Shown here: positions 57,476 through 64,000 of the stretch, in pieces
Numbering within the stretch: position 1 is the stretch's first letter
How the letters are laid out: the number at the start of each line of letters is the position of its first letter
Source of the DNA: JACDAN01 sp963842235
GTDB taxonomy: Bacteria; Actinomycetota; Thermoleophilia; Gaiellales; Gaiellaceae
Assembly (NCBI GenBank): GCA_963842235.1
Contig: CAWJFT010000001.1
Location: forward strand, 744,001-808,000
DNA: 64,000 bases
Reading direction: 5' to 3'
The notes under the pieces: model-generated
Database searches by the model: none
Seen by the model: only the letters and a program-made list of their open reading frames with translations
What the model was told of the DNA's origin: nothing
Translations under genes and position numbers: made by a program

Positions 57476-58790
57476 TGCGCTGACCGTCGAGGTCCCCGAC
57501 GTCAGCTATGCCTGGAGCGGCGACGTCGCCATCGCCTACCAGGTCGTCGGCGAGGGCTCGCAGGACGTCGTCTTTCTCCCGTTCCTGGCCAACATCTACA
57601 CGCTGTGGCACGCGCCCGGTTTTGCGGCGTTCGCCCGCCGCCTTGCCGGCGAGCGACGGCTCATCGTCGTCAATCCGCGCGGCGTCGGCCTCTCGGATCG
57701 TCCTCGCGGGTTCACCGTCGAGTCCCGGATGGACGACATCCGGGCCGTGCTGGACGACCTCGGGAGCGAGCGTGCGGCGCTTCTCGGCTGGGCGGAGTCG
57801 GCGGCCACGTGCGTGCTCTTCGCGGCCTCGTACCCTGATCGCGTCTCCCAGCTCATCCTCTACAACGCCTGGGGCCGCCACGTGCCTGCACGCGGGGAGC
57901 GGGAACGCGAGCTTCTCGGGCTACGTGAAGCTCGAGAACGATGGGGCAGCCGCGACGACCTCGAGGCCATGGCGCGCCGAATCAATCCGCAGTGGAGCGA
58001 CGACCGCGAATACCTCGACTGGTTCGTCTGGCACCACCGGCTCACCGCAAGCCCGGCGGCGTGGGCCGAGTTTCGCCGCATGCAGATCGACCTCGACGTC
58101 GGCGACGTCCTTCCGGCGGTTCGCGTTCCCACGCTCCTGATCTCGAAGGAGTTCATCCGACAGGAGGGTGAGCTCATCGCCGAGTCGATCCCGGACTCTG
58201 AGCTCGTTCTCGTCCCCGGCGAGGGAGGAGCGATCCAGGAGAACGACTATCCCGCCGAGGCGATCGAGGCGTTCCTCGCGGGAGCGCGGCCGCAGCAGAT
58301 CCCCGACACGGTGCTGGCGACCGTGCTGTTCACGGATCTCGTCGGCTCGACGCAGCGGGCTGCGGCGCTCGGAGACAGGGCCTGGCGCGAGCAGCTCGAG
58401 CGTCACAACGCCGTTGTCCGGCGAGAGCTCGAACGCTTCCGCGGCGTTGAGCTCGACACCGCCGGCGACGGCTTCCTGGCTCGCTTCGATGGCCCGGTGC
58501 GGGCGATTTTCTGCGCCCGCGCCATCGTCGGCCAGGTGCGGTCACTCGGCCTCGAGCTTCGGGCAGGGATCCACACCGGCGAGTGTCAACGGGTGCAAGA
58601 CAAGCTCGCGGGCATCGCCTTGAACGTTGGTGCCCGCGTGTCCGCGGCGGCGGGCCCCGGCGAGGTGCTCGTCTCCGGCACCGTCAAAGACCTCGTCGCC
58701 GGCTCGGGGATCGAGTTCGAAGACCGCGGCTCGCACGAGCTGAAGGGCGTCCCTGGCGAGTGGCGCTTGTACGCTGTTTCGAATGCCTGA
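57468..58790 (+). CDS. alpha/beta hydrolase-class III cyclase fusion (copy 2, hydrolase dead)
   Basis: 440 residues from ATG 57468. Same architecture as the preceding gene. The nucleophile elbow reads GWAES instead of GHSEG (A109 in place of Ser) and the catalytic-His segment reads PGEGGAIQ instead of PGVDHMPW, so the hydrolase domain is probably a ligand-binding pseudoenzyme. The cyclase domain keeps FTDLVGST, AGDGFLARF and the NVGAR transition-state pair. The first residues MPDAL match the start of the next gene, a likely duplication scar. Confidence 0.82.
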   Translation: MPDALTVEVPDVSYAWSGDVAIAYQVVGEGSQDVVFLPFLANIYTLWHAPGFAAFARRLAGERRLIVVNPRGVGLSDRPRGFTVESRMDDIRAVLDDLGSERAALLGWAESAATCVLFAASYPDRVSQLILYNAWGRHVPARGERERELLGLREARERWGSRDDLEAMARRINPQWSDDREYLDWFVWHHRLTASPAAWAEFRRMQIDLDVGDVLPAVRVPTLLISKEFIRQEGELIAESIPDSELVLVPGEGGAIQENDYPAEAIEAFLAGARPQQIPDTVLATVLFTDLVGSTQRAAALGDRAWREQLERHNAVVRRELERFRGVELDTAGDGFLARFDGPVRAIFCARAIVGQVRSLGLELRAGIHTGECQRVQDKLAGIALNVGARVSAAAGPGEVLVSGTVKDLVAGSGIEFEDRGSHELKGVPGEWRLYAVSNA

Positions 58791-59928
58791 TGCGCTGATT
58801 ATCGACGCTGTCCGAAGCCCGATCGGCAGGCGCGACGGAACCCTTTCCAAGATCCGAGGCGACGAGCTCTCCGCCCAGATCCTCAACGGCCTCGTGGAGC
58901 GCAATGACCTCGATCCCGCCGAGGTCGAGGACGTCCAGATGGGCTGCGTGACGCAGATCGGCGAGCAGGGCTGGAACATCGGCCGCATGGCGCCTCTCGT
59001 CGCCGGCTGGCCGGAGACGGTGTGCGGCACGACGGTCGATCGCCAGTGCGGCTCCTCGATGCAGACGAACTTCAACGCGGCCGCGGCGATCTGGTCCGGC
59101 CAGCTCGACGTCGTCGTCTCGGCGGGCGTGGAGATGATGTCGCGCGTCCCGATGGGCTCGAACGGAGGCGACCTCTCGGAGAAGCTCACAGACCGGTGGC
59201 AGATCGTGCCGCAGGGGATCTCCGCCGAGGTGATCGCCGAGGAGTGGGGGCTCTCGCGGGAGGAGCTCGACGCCTACTCGCTGGAGTCGCACCTGCGCGC
59301 TATTCGGGCGATCGACGAGGGCCGCTTCGAGCGCGAGATCGTGCCCGTGGAGCTCGAGAACCCGCACGTCGGGGTGCTCTTCGCCGTCGACGAGACGCCC
59401 CGTCGGGACACGTCGGCGGAAAAGCTTGCGGCGCTTGCTCCGGCCTTCATCCCCGACGGGAAGGTCACGGCCGGCAGCTCGAGCCAGATCTGCGACGGCG
59501 CCGCCGCGGTGCTCGTGACCTCGGAGGCTGCCGCGTCCCGCCTGAGCCTGGAGCCACGCGCGCGCTTCGTCTCCTTCGGGCTCTTCGGCGTCGATCCCTA
59601 CCGCATGCTGCACGGCAACCCGCAGGCGTGCGCGAACGCCCTCGAGCGCGCCGGGCTCACCTGGGACGACATCGCGGTCATCGAGGTCAACGAGGCCTTC
59701 GCGTCGGTCGTGCTCCAGTTCCTGAAGGACACGGGCCTCGAGGAGCGGCGTGAGGACGTCAACCCGAACGGCGGCGGAATCTCACTGGGACATCCGCTCG
59801 GGGCGACCGGTGCCCGGGTGACGGCGACGCTGCTCGGTGAGCTCGAGCGGCGGAACGAGCATTACGGCGTCGCCTGCATGTGCATCGGCTTCGGCCAGGC
59901 GATCGCCGCGGTCATCGAGCGCGTTTGA
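58783..59928 (+). CDS. acetyl-CoA acetyltransferase/thiolase
   Basis: 381 residues. Nucleophile Cys89 in TTVDRQCGSSMQ, NEAFAS, NPNGGGISLGHPLGATGAR (His) and C-terminal CMCIGFGQA supply the thiolase active site; the last differs from the usual CxGGGxG by Phe. It condenses or cleaves acyl-CoA. Overlaps the hydrolase-cyclase by 8 nt (ATG inside its end) and precedes the 3-hydroxyacyl-CoA dehydrogenase by one gene, consistent with a fatty acid or aromatic-derived acyl-CoA pathway. Confidence 0.92.
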   Translation: MPDALIIDAVRSPIGRRDGTLSKIRGDELSAQILNGLVERNDLDPAEVEDVQMGCVTQIGEQGWNIGRMAPLVAGWPETVCGTTVDRQCGSSMQTNFNAAAAIWSGQLDVVVSAGVEMMSRVPMGSNGGDLSEKLTDRWQIVPQGISAEVIAEEWGLSREELDAYSLESHLRAIRAIDEGRFEREIVPVELENPHVGVLFAVDETPRRDTSAEKLAALAPAFIPDGKVTAGSSSQICDGAAAVLVTSEAAASRLSLEPRARFVSFGLFGVDPYRMLHGNPQACANALERAGLTWDDIAVIEVNEAFASVVLQFLKDTGLEERREDVNPNGGGISLGHPLGATGARVTATLLGELERRNEHYGVACMCIGFGQAIAAVIERV

Positions 59929-60425
59929 CGCATTGGTTGCTGGTTCGCGGGCGCGGCGAGCGTCCGCTGGACGCCCATGTCGAGCCGGCGGCGATCCAGG
60001 CTCACTCGTCGTCGAAGCGGCCCTCCGTCCAGCCCGGCGAGCTCGCGATCCTCTACGCGGCCGTCTGGCAGGCGATCTTCGGGGTCGTCGAGGTCGCCGG
60101 CCCGCCGGAGAACGATCCGACGAAGACGCGCTGGTCGTGGCGATTCCCGATCCGGCCGCTCGTCGCCGTCCGCGATCTCCACGACGCGCCGCCGGTGGAG
60201 GCGGCAGGGATCTTTCCGCAGAGCCTCTGGCGCCATTCGCACATCCGTCTCACGGACGTGCAGTTCGCCGCAGCGCGCGAGCTGATCGAGGCCGGGTCAG
60301 GCCGCGAGAGTAGTACCGGCCGCTCGCCGCGGAGGAGCTGCAGCGCCGCACCGGTGAGAGCGACCACCAATAGGCCCGCGAGAGCCAGTCCGAGGATGAG
60401 CCTTCTGCGCCTCATTCGTTCCTAG
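59925..60425 (+). CDS. EVE/PUA-like domain protein with a doubtful C-terminus
   Basis: About 166 residues from TTG 59925 (TTGA overlap with thiolase). Residues 2-124 (HWLLVRGRGERP, SVQPGELAILYAAVWQAIFGVVEVAGPPENDPTKTRWSWRFPIRPLVAV) match the EVE domain fold, a PUA relative that binds modified nucleobases. The final 40 residues (Ser/Arg-rich) are antisense to a minus-strand signal peptide-like ORF and may be artificial; the natural end is probably near 60300. Confidence 0.55.
   Translation: MTHWLLVRGRGERPLDAHVEPAAIQAHSSSKRPSVQPGELAILYAAVWQAIFGVVEVAGPPENDPTKTRWSWRFPIRPLVAVRDLHDAPPVEAAGIFPQSLWRHSHIRLTDVQFAAARELIEAGSGRESSTGRSPRRSCSAAPVRATTNRPARASPRMSLLRLIRS
60305..60415 (-). other. signal-peptide-like open frame opposite the EVE gene end
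   Basis: ATG 60415 opens a frame beginning MRRRRLILGLALAGLLVVAL, a textbook signal or anchor segment, but after about 40 residues it becomes antisense to the EVE domain and loses any protein character. It could be a short membrane peptide, the stub of a truncated exported protein, or chance complementarity of a low-complexity coding tail. Confidence 0.25.
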
Positions 60426-60467
60426 ACGCCCGGGCCGCGCACTTTCTTCCCATAGGCTTGCGCGCCG

Positions 60468-61319
60468 ATGGAGATTCGTCGTGTTGGCGTCGTAGGGCTA
60501 GGGACGATGGGGGCGGGGATCGCGCAGGTCAGCGTCCAGTCCGGTCATGACACCGTCGGCCGGGAGATCTCGCAGGAACTGAACGAGCGCGCCCGCTCGA
60601 CGATCGATCGCTACCTGGGCCGGGCGGTCGAGAAAGGGCGGATGACCGAGGCCGAGAAGGACGCGGCGCTCGAGCGGCTCACGCTGACGACCTCGCTCGA
60701 AGAGCTCGCCGACTGCGACCTCGTCATCGAAGCGATCGTCGAGGAGCTCGAGCCGAAGCGCGAGCTCTTCGCCGAGCTCGAGCGGATCTGCCGGCCGGAC
60801 GCGATCCTGGCCACGAACACCTCTGCGCTGTCCGTGTCCAAGATCGCCGAAGCGACGCAGCGTCCGGAGCGGGTGATCGGCATGCACTTCTTCAACCCCG
60901 CGCCGGTTCTGCCGCTCGTCGAGATCGTCCGGGCCGAGAAGAGCTCCGACGGGGCGGTCGATGCCGCCTACGGGTGGGCGGAGCGAGCGGGCAAGCAGCC
61001 GGTTCGCTGCAACGACACGCCAGGCTTCATCGTCAACCGCATCCTCATTCCGCTCCTGAACGACTGTGTGCGTGTCCTCGACGAGGCGGGCGTGAGCCCT
61101 GAGGATCTCGACAAGGCGATGACGAACGGCGCCGGTTGGCCGATGGGCCCGTGCGCGCTCGTCGACCTCGTGGGGATCGACATCCACGTGCACGCGTCGG
61201 AGGCGCTGCACCAGGCGCTCGGCGAGGAGCGGATGGCGCCGCCTGAGCGCCTGCTCGACATGCAGCGCCAGGGGAAGCTGGGCCGGAAGACCGGCGAGGG
61301 CTTCTTCACGTACTCCTAG
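60468..61319 (+). CDS. 3-hydroxybutyryl-CoA (3-hydroxyacyl-CoA) dehydrogenase
   Basis: 283 residues. NAD-binding GVVGLGTMGAGIAQ, DLVIEAIVEELEPKRELFAEL, MHFFNPAPVLPLVEIV (catalytic His) and NDTPGFIVNRI are all conserved. Oxidises 3-hydroxyacyl-CoA; with the nearby thiolase it makes part of an acyl-CoA degradation or butanoyl-type pathway. ATG 60468 follows TAGGCT at 9 nt. Overlap-free; ends 6 nt before the convergent antiporter. Confidence 0.92.
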   Translation: MEIRRVGVVGLGTMGAGIAQVSVQSGHDTVGREISQELNERARSTIDRYLGRAVEKGRMTEAEKDAALERLTLTTSLEELADCDLVIEAIVEELEPKRELFAELERICRPDAILATNTSALSVSKIAEATQRPERVIGMHFFNPAPVLPLVEIVRAEKSSDGAVDAAYGWAERAGKQPVRCNDTPGFIVNRILIPLLNDCVRVLDEAGVSPEDLDKAMTNGAGWPMGPCALVDLVGIDIHVHASEALHQALGEERMAPPERLLDMQRQGKLGRKTGEGFFTYS

Positions 61320-61325
61320 GCTCTC

Positions 61326-62522
61326 CTAAGCGGGCCGCATCCGGATCCCCAGCCTCCGCGCGACGAACGCGATGCTCGAGCCCTGGACGATGACGGAGAA
61401 CGCGACGACGACGTAGACGATGTCGTAGATGCGGTCGGCGTCCTCGACGGCGGCGAGCACGGCGAAGGCCGCGAGGAGGATCGGGACGGCGCCACGCAAG
61501 CCGCTCCAGATCACGAAGAGGCGTTCGTTCGTTCGCATGTGCACCGGCAGCAACAGCGGCCCGACCGCCAGCGGGCGCGCGACGAGCGCGAGGATCACCG
61601 CGAGCGCCAGTCCTTCCAGCAGTCGCGAACTGGTGAGCAAGTCGGTCACGTCGACGGTGAGCCCGAGTGCGACGAAGACGACGACCTCCGCGAGGCTCGC
61701 CAGCGAGGTGTGGAAGCGCTCGATCTCGTCTCGCAGAGGCACGTCTGCGTCGCCGAGCAGCACGCCCGCCACGAACACCGCGAGGAAGCCGGAGCCGTGT
61801 GCCGTGGCGGCGGCGCCGTAGATGACGCCTGCTGCGGCGAGCGTCCGAAGCGGATAGAGGCCGGGGTTCGGGAGGGAGAACCGGAGCAGCGGTCGCATTG
61901 CCGCCGCGCCGACGAGCCCGAACGCGAGCCCGACGCTCATCTCGACGGAGAACTCCTGGACGACGACCCAGAACGACGCGTCCGCGTTCTGGGCCAGCTC
62001 GATCATCCCGATCATGAGTGCGATCCCGACGGGGTCGTTCACGCCCGACTCGCCCTCGAGGATCGTCCCCGCCCGGCCGCGGATCTCCGTGTCGCCGAGC
62101 ACGGAGAACATGACGGCAGGATCGGTCGGTGCAAGCGCTGCGCCGAGGATGCCGGCCGTCGTCCACGAGAAGTCGAACAAGTAGTGGGCTGCGACCGCGA
62201 GCACGCCGGCGGTTGCAAACGTGCCGAGCACCCCCAGCGTGAAGATCGGCACCGCGGCGACTCGGAAGCGGCGCCACCCGACCAACGTCCCGCCGTTGAA
62301 GAGGATGACGATCACGGCGACGACGCCGATCCGCTCGACCTCCTTGATCGAGAGGCGTTCGCCGAGCTCCGGGAAGAGATCCGAGGCGATCGCGGCGAGC
62401 AGGAGGAAGACGCCGGGCTCCGGCACGGGGAAGCGCTCGTTCAGCTTCGTCGCGAGCAGGGCGAGGAGCAAACCGCCCGCGACGACGAGCACGATTGCCC
62501 CGAAACCAGCGAGTTCCTCCAA
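61326..62522 (-). CDS. CPA1-family cation:proton antiporter
   Basis: 398 residues, about 12 helices. Motifs ILFNGGTLVG, LAPTDPAVMFSVLGD and EGESGVNDPVGIALM are typical of K+/Na+:H+ exchangers (NhaP2-like), with the conserved Asp in the ND motif for cation binding. Exports cations for pH and osmotic balance. No regulatory C-terminal TrkA-like domain. TTG start at 62522, preceded by AAGGAAAGGG-like purines. Confidence 0.86.
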   Translation of the reverse strand: MEELAGFGAIVLVVAGGLLLALLATKLNERFPVPEPGVFLLLAAIASDLFPELGERLSIKEVERIGVVAVIVILFNGGTLVGWRRFRVAAVPIFTLGVLGTFATAGVLAVAAHYLFDFSWTTAGILGAALAPTDPAVMFSVLGDTEIRGRAGTILEGESGVNDPVGIALMIGMIELAQNADASFWVVVQEFSVEMSVGLAFGLVGAAAMRPLLRFSLPNPGLYPLRTLAAAGVIYGAAATAHGSGFLAVFVAGVLLGDADVPLRDEIERFHTSLASLAEVVVFVALGLTVDVTDLLTSSRLLEGLALAVILALVARPLAVGPLLLPVHMRTNERLFVIWSGLRGAVPILLAAFAVLAAVEDADRIYDIVYVVVAFSVIVQGSSIAFVARRLGIRMRPA

Positions 62523-62586
62523 CCTCTAAACCCTTTCCTTACAAATCACTGAACGAAGTCAAACCGCGCGTGGCGATACTGACGCG

Positions 62587-63105
62587 ATGCGCCGCGCAAC
62601 GGTCATCCTTGCCGTCTCCTCGATCGGAGCCTCGCTGGTTGCTGCTGCAGCCGCCGCCGGCCCCCCGGCCATGGAGGACGGAACGCTCTCGGTCCGCGAC
62701 GGCCGAGCGACGATGCTCGTGCGCGTCAAGGGCAGCATCATCGGCCGCCTGGCGAAGGGCAAGCTGACGGTGACCGACTCCGCGACGCCGGCCACGATCA
62801 TCGTTCGGGGCTGGGAGACCAAGGTTCCGCTTCCCGGCCGGACGACCGTATACAGCGGCAAGGGCATTCGCTTCCGCATCGCGGCCGATCGCAAGGTCAC
62901 AGTCAGGCTCAACGGCCGGGGTCTGAACTACACGGTCGTGGGACGCGGGGACGGCTGGTTGGACGGGCTCGGCGATCCCACGAAGGGGATCTTCTTCGAC
63001 GGCTCGTACTCGCTGAACGCCGAGCCGTACCACTCGATCCCGGACGATAAGGCGCAGTTCTTGCTGGCGTCTCCGAAGCCGCCCGGCTCGGGCGCGAGCG
63101 GGTAG
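62587..63105 (+). CDS. secreted beta-rich protein, unknown function
   Basis: 172 residues with a signal peptide (1-24). The mature part has regularly spaced beta strands (GTLSVRDGRATMLVRVKGSIIGRLAKGKLTV, KVTVRLNGRGLNYTVVGRGDG) without cysteines, resembling a small beta-barrel or an Ig-like domain. No family recognised. GATACT 6 nt before the ATG. Immediately upstream of a two-component system in the same orientation. Confidence 0.55.
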   Translation: MRRATVILAVSSIGASLVAAAAAAGPPAMEDGTLSVRDGRATMLVRVKGSIIGRLAKGKLTVTDSATPATIIVRGWETKVPLPGRTTVYSGKGIRFRIAADRKVTVRLNGRGLNYTVVGRGDGWLDGLGDPTKGIFFDGSYSLNAEPYHSIPDDKAQFLLASPKPPGSGASG

Positions 63106-63135
63106 TCCGCGGAGTCTGGCATCCTGGAAGGCGCG

Positions 63136-63855
63136 ATGGCAGCTGCTGACGCGCAAACGGTTCTTGTGGTCGAAGACGAGGCCTCGATCGCCTCGTTCGT
63201 GGCCATGTACCTTCGGAACGCCGGCTTCGAGGTTCAGGTCGCGCCGAACGGCCGCGACGCGCTGACGAAGGCGGAGAACGGCGCTCCCGCTCTGGTCGTC
63301 CTCGACCTGATGCTCCCGGACATCGACGGGATCGAGGTGTGCCGTCGGATTCGCCAGAAATCAGACGTGCCGATCCTCATGCTCACGGCGCGCGACGAGG
63401 ACATCGACAAGATCGTCGGGCTCGAGGTCGGCGCTGACGATTACCTCACGAAGCCGTTCAACCCACGCGAGCTCGTCGCGCGTGTGAAGTCCATCCTCCG
63501 CCGGGCCACGCCCGAGCGGCGCGAGCAGAAGACGACGCAGATCCGCCACGGAGACCTGCTCGTCGACGCCGGCCGGCGGGAGGTTCACGTCAACGAAGAA
63601 GACATCCAGCTCGCGCCGAAGGAGTTCGACCTCCTTTGGGAGCTGCTCGATCACAACGGGCTCGTCCTCACGCGCGACCAGCTCCTCGAGCGCGTTTGGG
63701 GCTACACGTTCGCCGGCGACACGCGCACGGTGGACGTCCACATCCGCCAGCTCCGGCGCAAGCTCGGCGACGCGTCCCCGATCGTGACCGTGTGGGGCGT
63801 CGGCTACAAGGCCTCTCCCGCCAAGGACGCCTCCAAGAACACGGTCAGCGCCTAA
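63136..63855 (+). CDS. OmpR/PhoB-family response regulator
   Basis: 239 residues. Receiver with acidic pocket (VVEDEASIA), phospho-acceptor D57 (VVLDLMLPD), Thr/Ser switch (LMLTARDED) and Lys in LTKPFNPREL; winged-helix DNA-binding domain with EFDLLWELLDHNGLVLTRDQLLERVWGY and RTVDVHIRQLRRKLG. It should activate genes when phosphorylated by the kinase encoded directly downstream. Confidence 0.93.
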   Translation: MAAADAQTVLVVEDEASIASFVAMYLRNAGFEVQVAPNGRDALTKAENGAPALVVLDLMLPDIDGIEVCRRIRQKSDVPILMLTARDEDIDKIVGLEVGADDYLTKPFNPRELVARVKSILRRATPERREQKTTQIRHGDLLVDAGRREVHVNEEDIQLAPKEFDLLWELLDHNGLVLTRDQLLERVWGYTFAGDTRTVDVHIRQLRRKLGDASPIVTVWGVGYKASPAKDASKNTVSA

Positions 63856-63864
63856 GGACCCCGC

Positions 63865-64000
63865 ATGTTCAGGTCGCTGCGCTTTCGGCTGCCGGCCCTC
63901 TTCCTCGCGGGCGCCGCACTGGCCGGGCTCGTCTCGACGATCATCTCGGTCGGCCTCTTCCAGGACTACACCCAGGATCGGCTGCTGGCCGAGCTGCGCC
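63865..64000 (+). CDS. sensor histidine kinase, 3'-truncated at the window edge
   Basis: Starts at ATG 63865, 9 nt after the response regulator. The visible 45 residues begin MFRSLRFRLPALFLAGAALAGLV, a transmembrane helix, followed by a periplasmic start. Partner kinase of the adjacent regulator is inferred from position only; catalytic domains lie beyond the end. Confidence 0.7.
   Translation, partial: MFRSLRFRLPALFLAGAALAGLVSTIISVGLFQDYTQDRLLAELR

Noticed and set aside
1..64000. CRISPR array, prophage or rRNA operon
   Set aside because: No regularly spaced repeats, phage genes or rRNA sequences were found on either strand.

Overview
The window is a gene-dense, high-GC (roughly two thirds G+C) stretch of bacterial chromosome. 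The fused PafB-PafC WYL regulator, YebC next to ruvCAB, class III cyclase fusions, a System I cytochrome c maturation cluster and many apparently leaderless genes suggest a deep-branching Actinomycetota, most likely Thermoleophilia (Gaiella/Solirubrobacter-like). This assignment is an inference from gene content. I see no phage, plasmid, rRNA or CRISPR locus. The only RNA gene is a tRNA-Ile2 (CAU).

Layout. 1-6.5 kb: secreted and hydrolytic proteins (GH26-like glycosidase, MBL hydrolase, beta-lactamase-like serine hydrolase, cupin, M15 peptidase, beta-propeller). 6.5-9.8 kb: a complete polar amino acid ABC operon. 9.8-13.7 kb: MFS exporter, small secreted coiled-coil protein, nucleotidyltransferase, phosphoesterase, YjbQ, tRNA-Ile2. 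14-16.5 kb: secreted glycoside hydrolase, lipoprotein, purple-acid-type phosphatase. 16.5-19.9 kb: pdxS and pdxT-yebC, split by an inverted secreted metallopeptidase. 19.9-21.5 kb: two secreted proteins including a cupredoxin. 21.5-28.7 kb: ruvCAB, recJ and relA/spoT. 28.6-32.3 kb: arsC-like, M43 protease, GAF protein, thioesterase, phosphohexomutase. 32.6-36.7 kb: a large cyclase-AAA-TPR regulator and a TIM-barrel protein. 36.7-39.4 kb: ccmE-ccmF-ccmI. 39.5-41.7 kb: M23 murein hydrolase, disturbed hpt, nuclease-like protein. 41.8-45.8 kb: phosphoesterase, cyclic 2,3-diphosphoglycerate synthetase, 2-phosphoglycerate kinase and class II FBPase in one overlapping operon. 45.8-54.7 kb: MIP18-type Fe-S protein, C26 amidase, oxidoreductase, queG, histidine kinase, PafBC and zinc-ribbon proteins. 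54.7-61.3 kb: aldehyde dehydrogenase, two tandem alpha/beta-hydrolase-cyclase fusions, thiolase, EVE-like protein and 3-hydroxyacyl-CoA dehydrogenase (acyl-CoA metabolism). 61.3-64 kb: antiporter, secreted protein, and a two-component system whose kinase runs off the end.

Three themes stand out. (1) At least 18 genes have a TANNNT box 6-8 nt before the start codon, the arrangement expected for leaderless mRNAs; several exported proteins instead use GTG/TTG with strong Shine-Dalgarno sequences. (2) Intergenic regions carry long imperfect palindromes or MITE-like elements (3827-4001, 26027-26255, 47860-48024) and a two-copy REP-like unit; two of the long elements supply the stop codons of neighbouring genes. 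(3) The most unusual metabolic unit is the cyclic 2,3-diphosphoglycerate operon, a pathway classically known from methanogenic archaea. The CysxxxTyr variant of CcmE and the duplicated hydrolase-cyclase whose second copy has lost its hydrolase catalytic residues are also notable.
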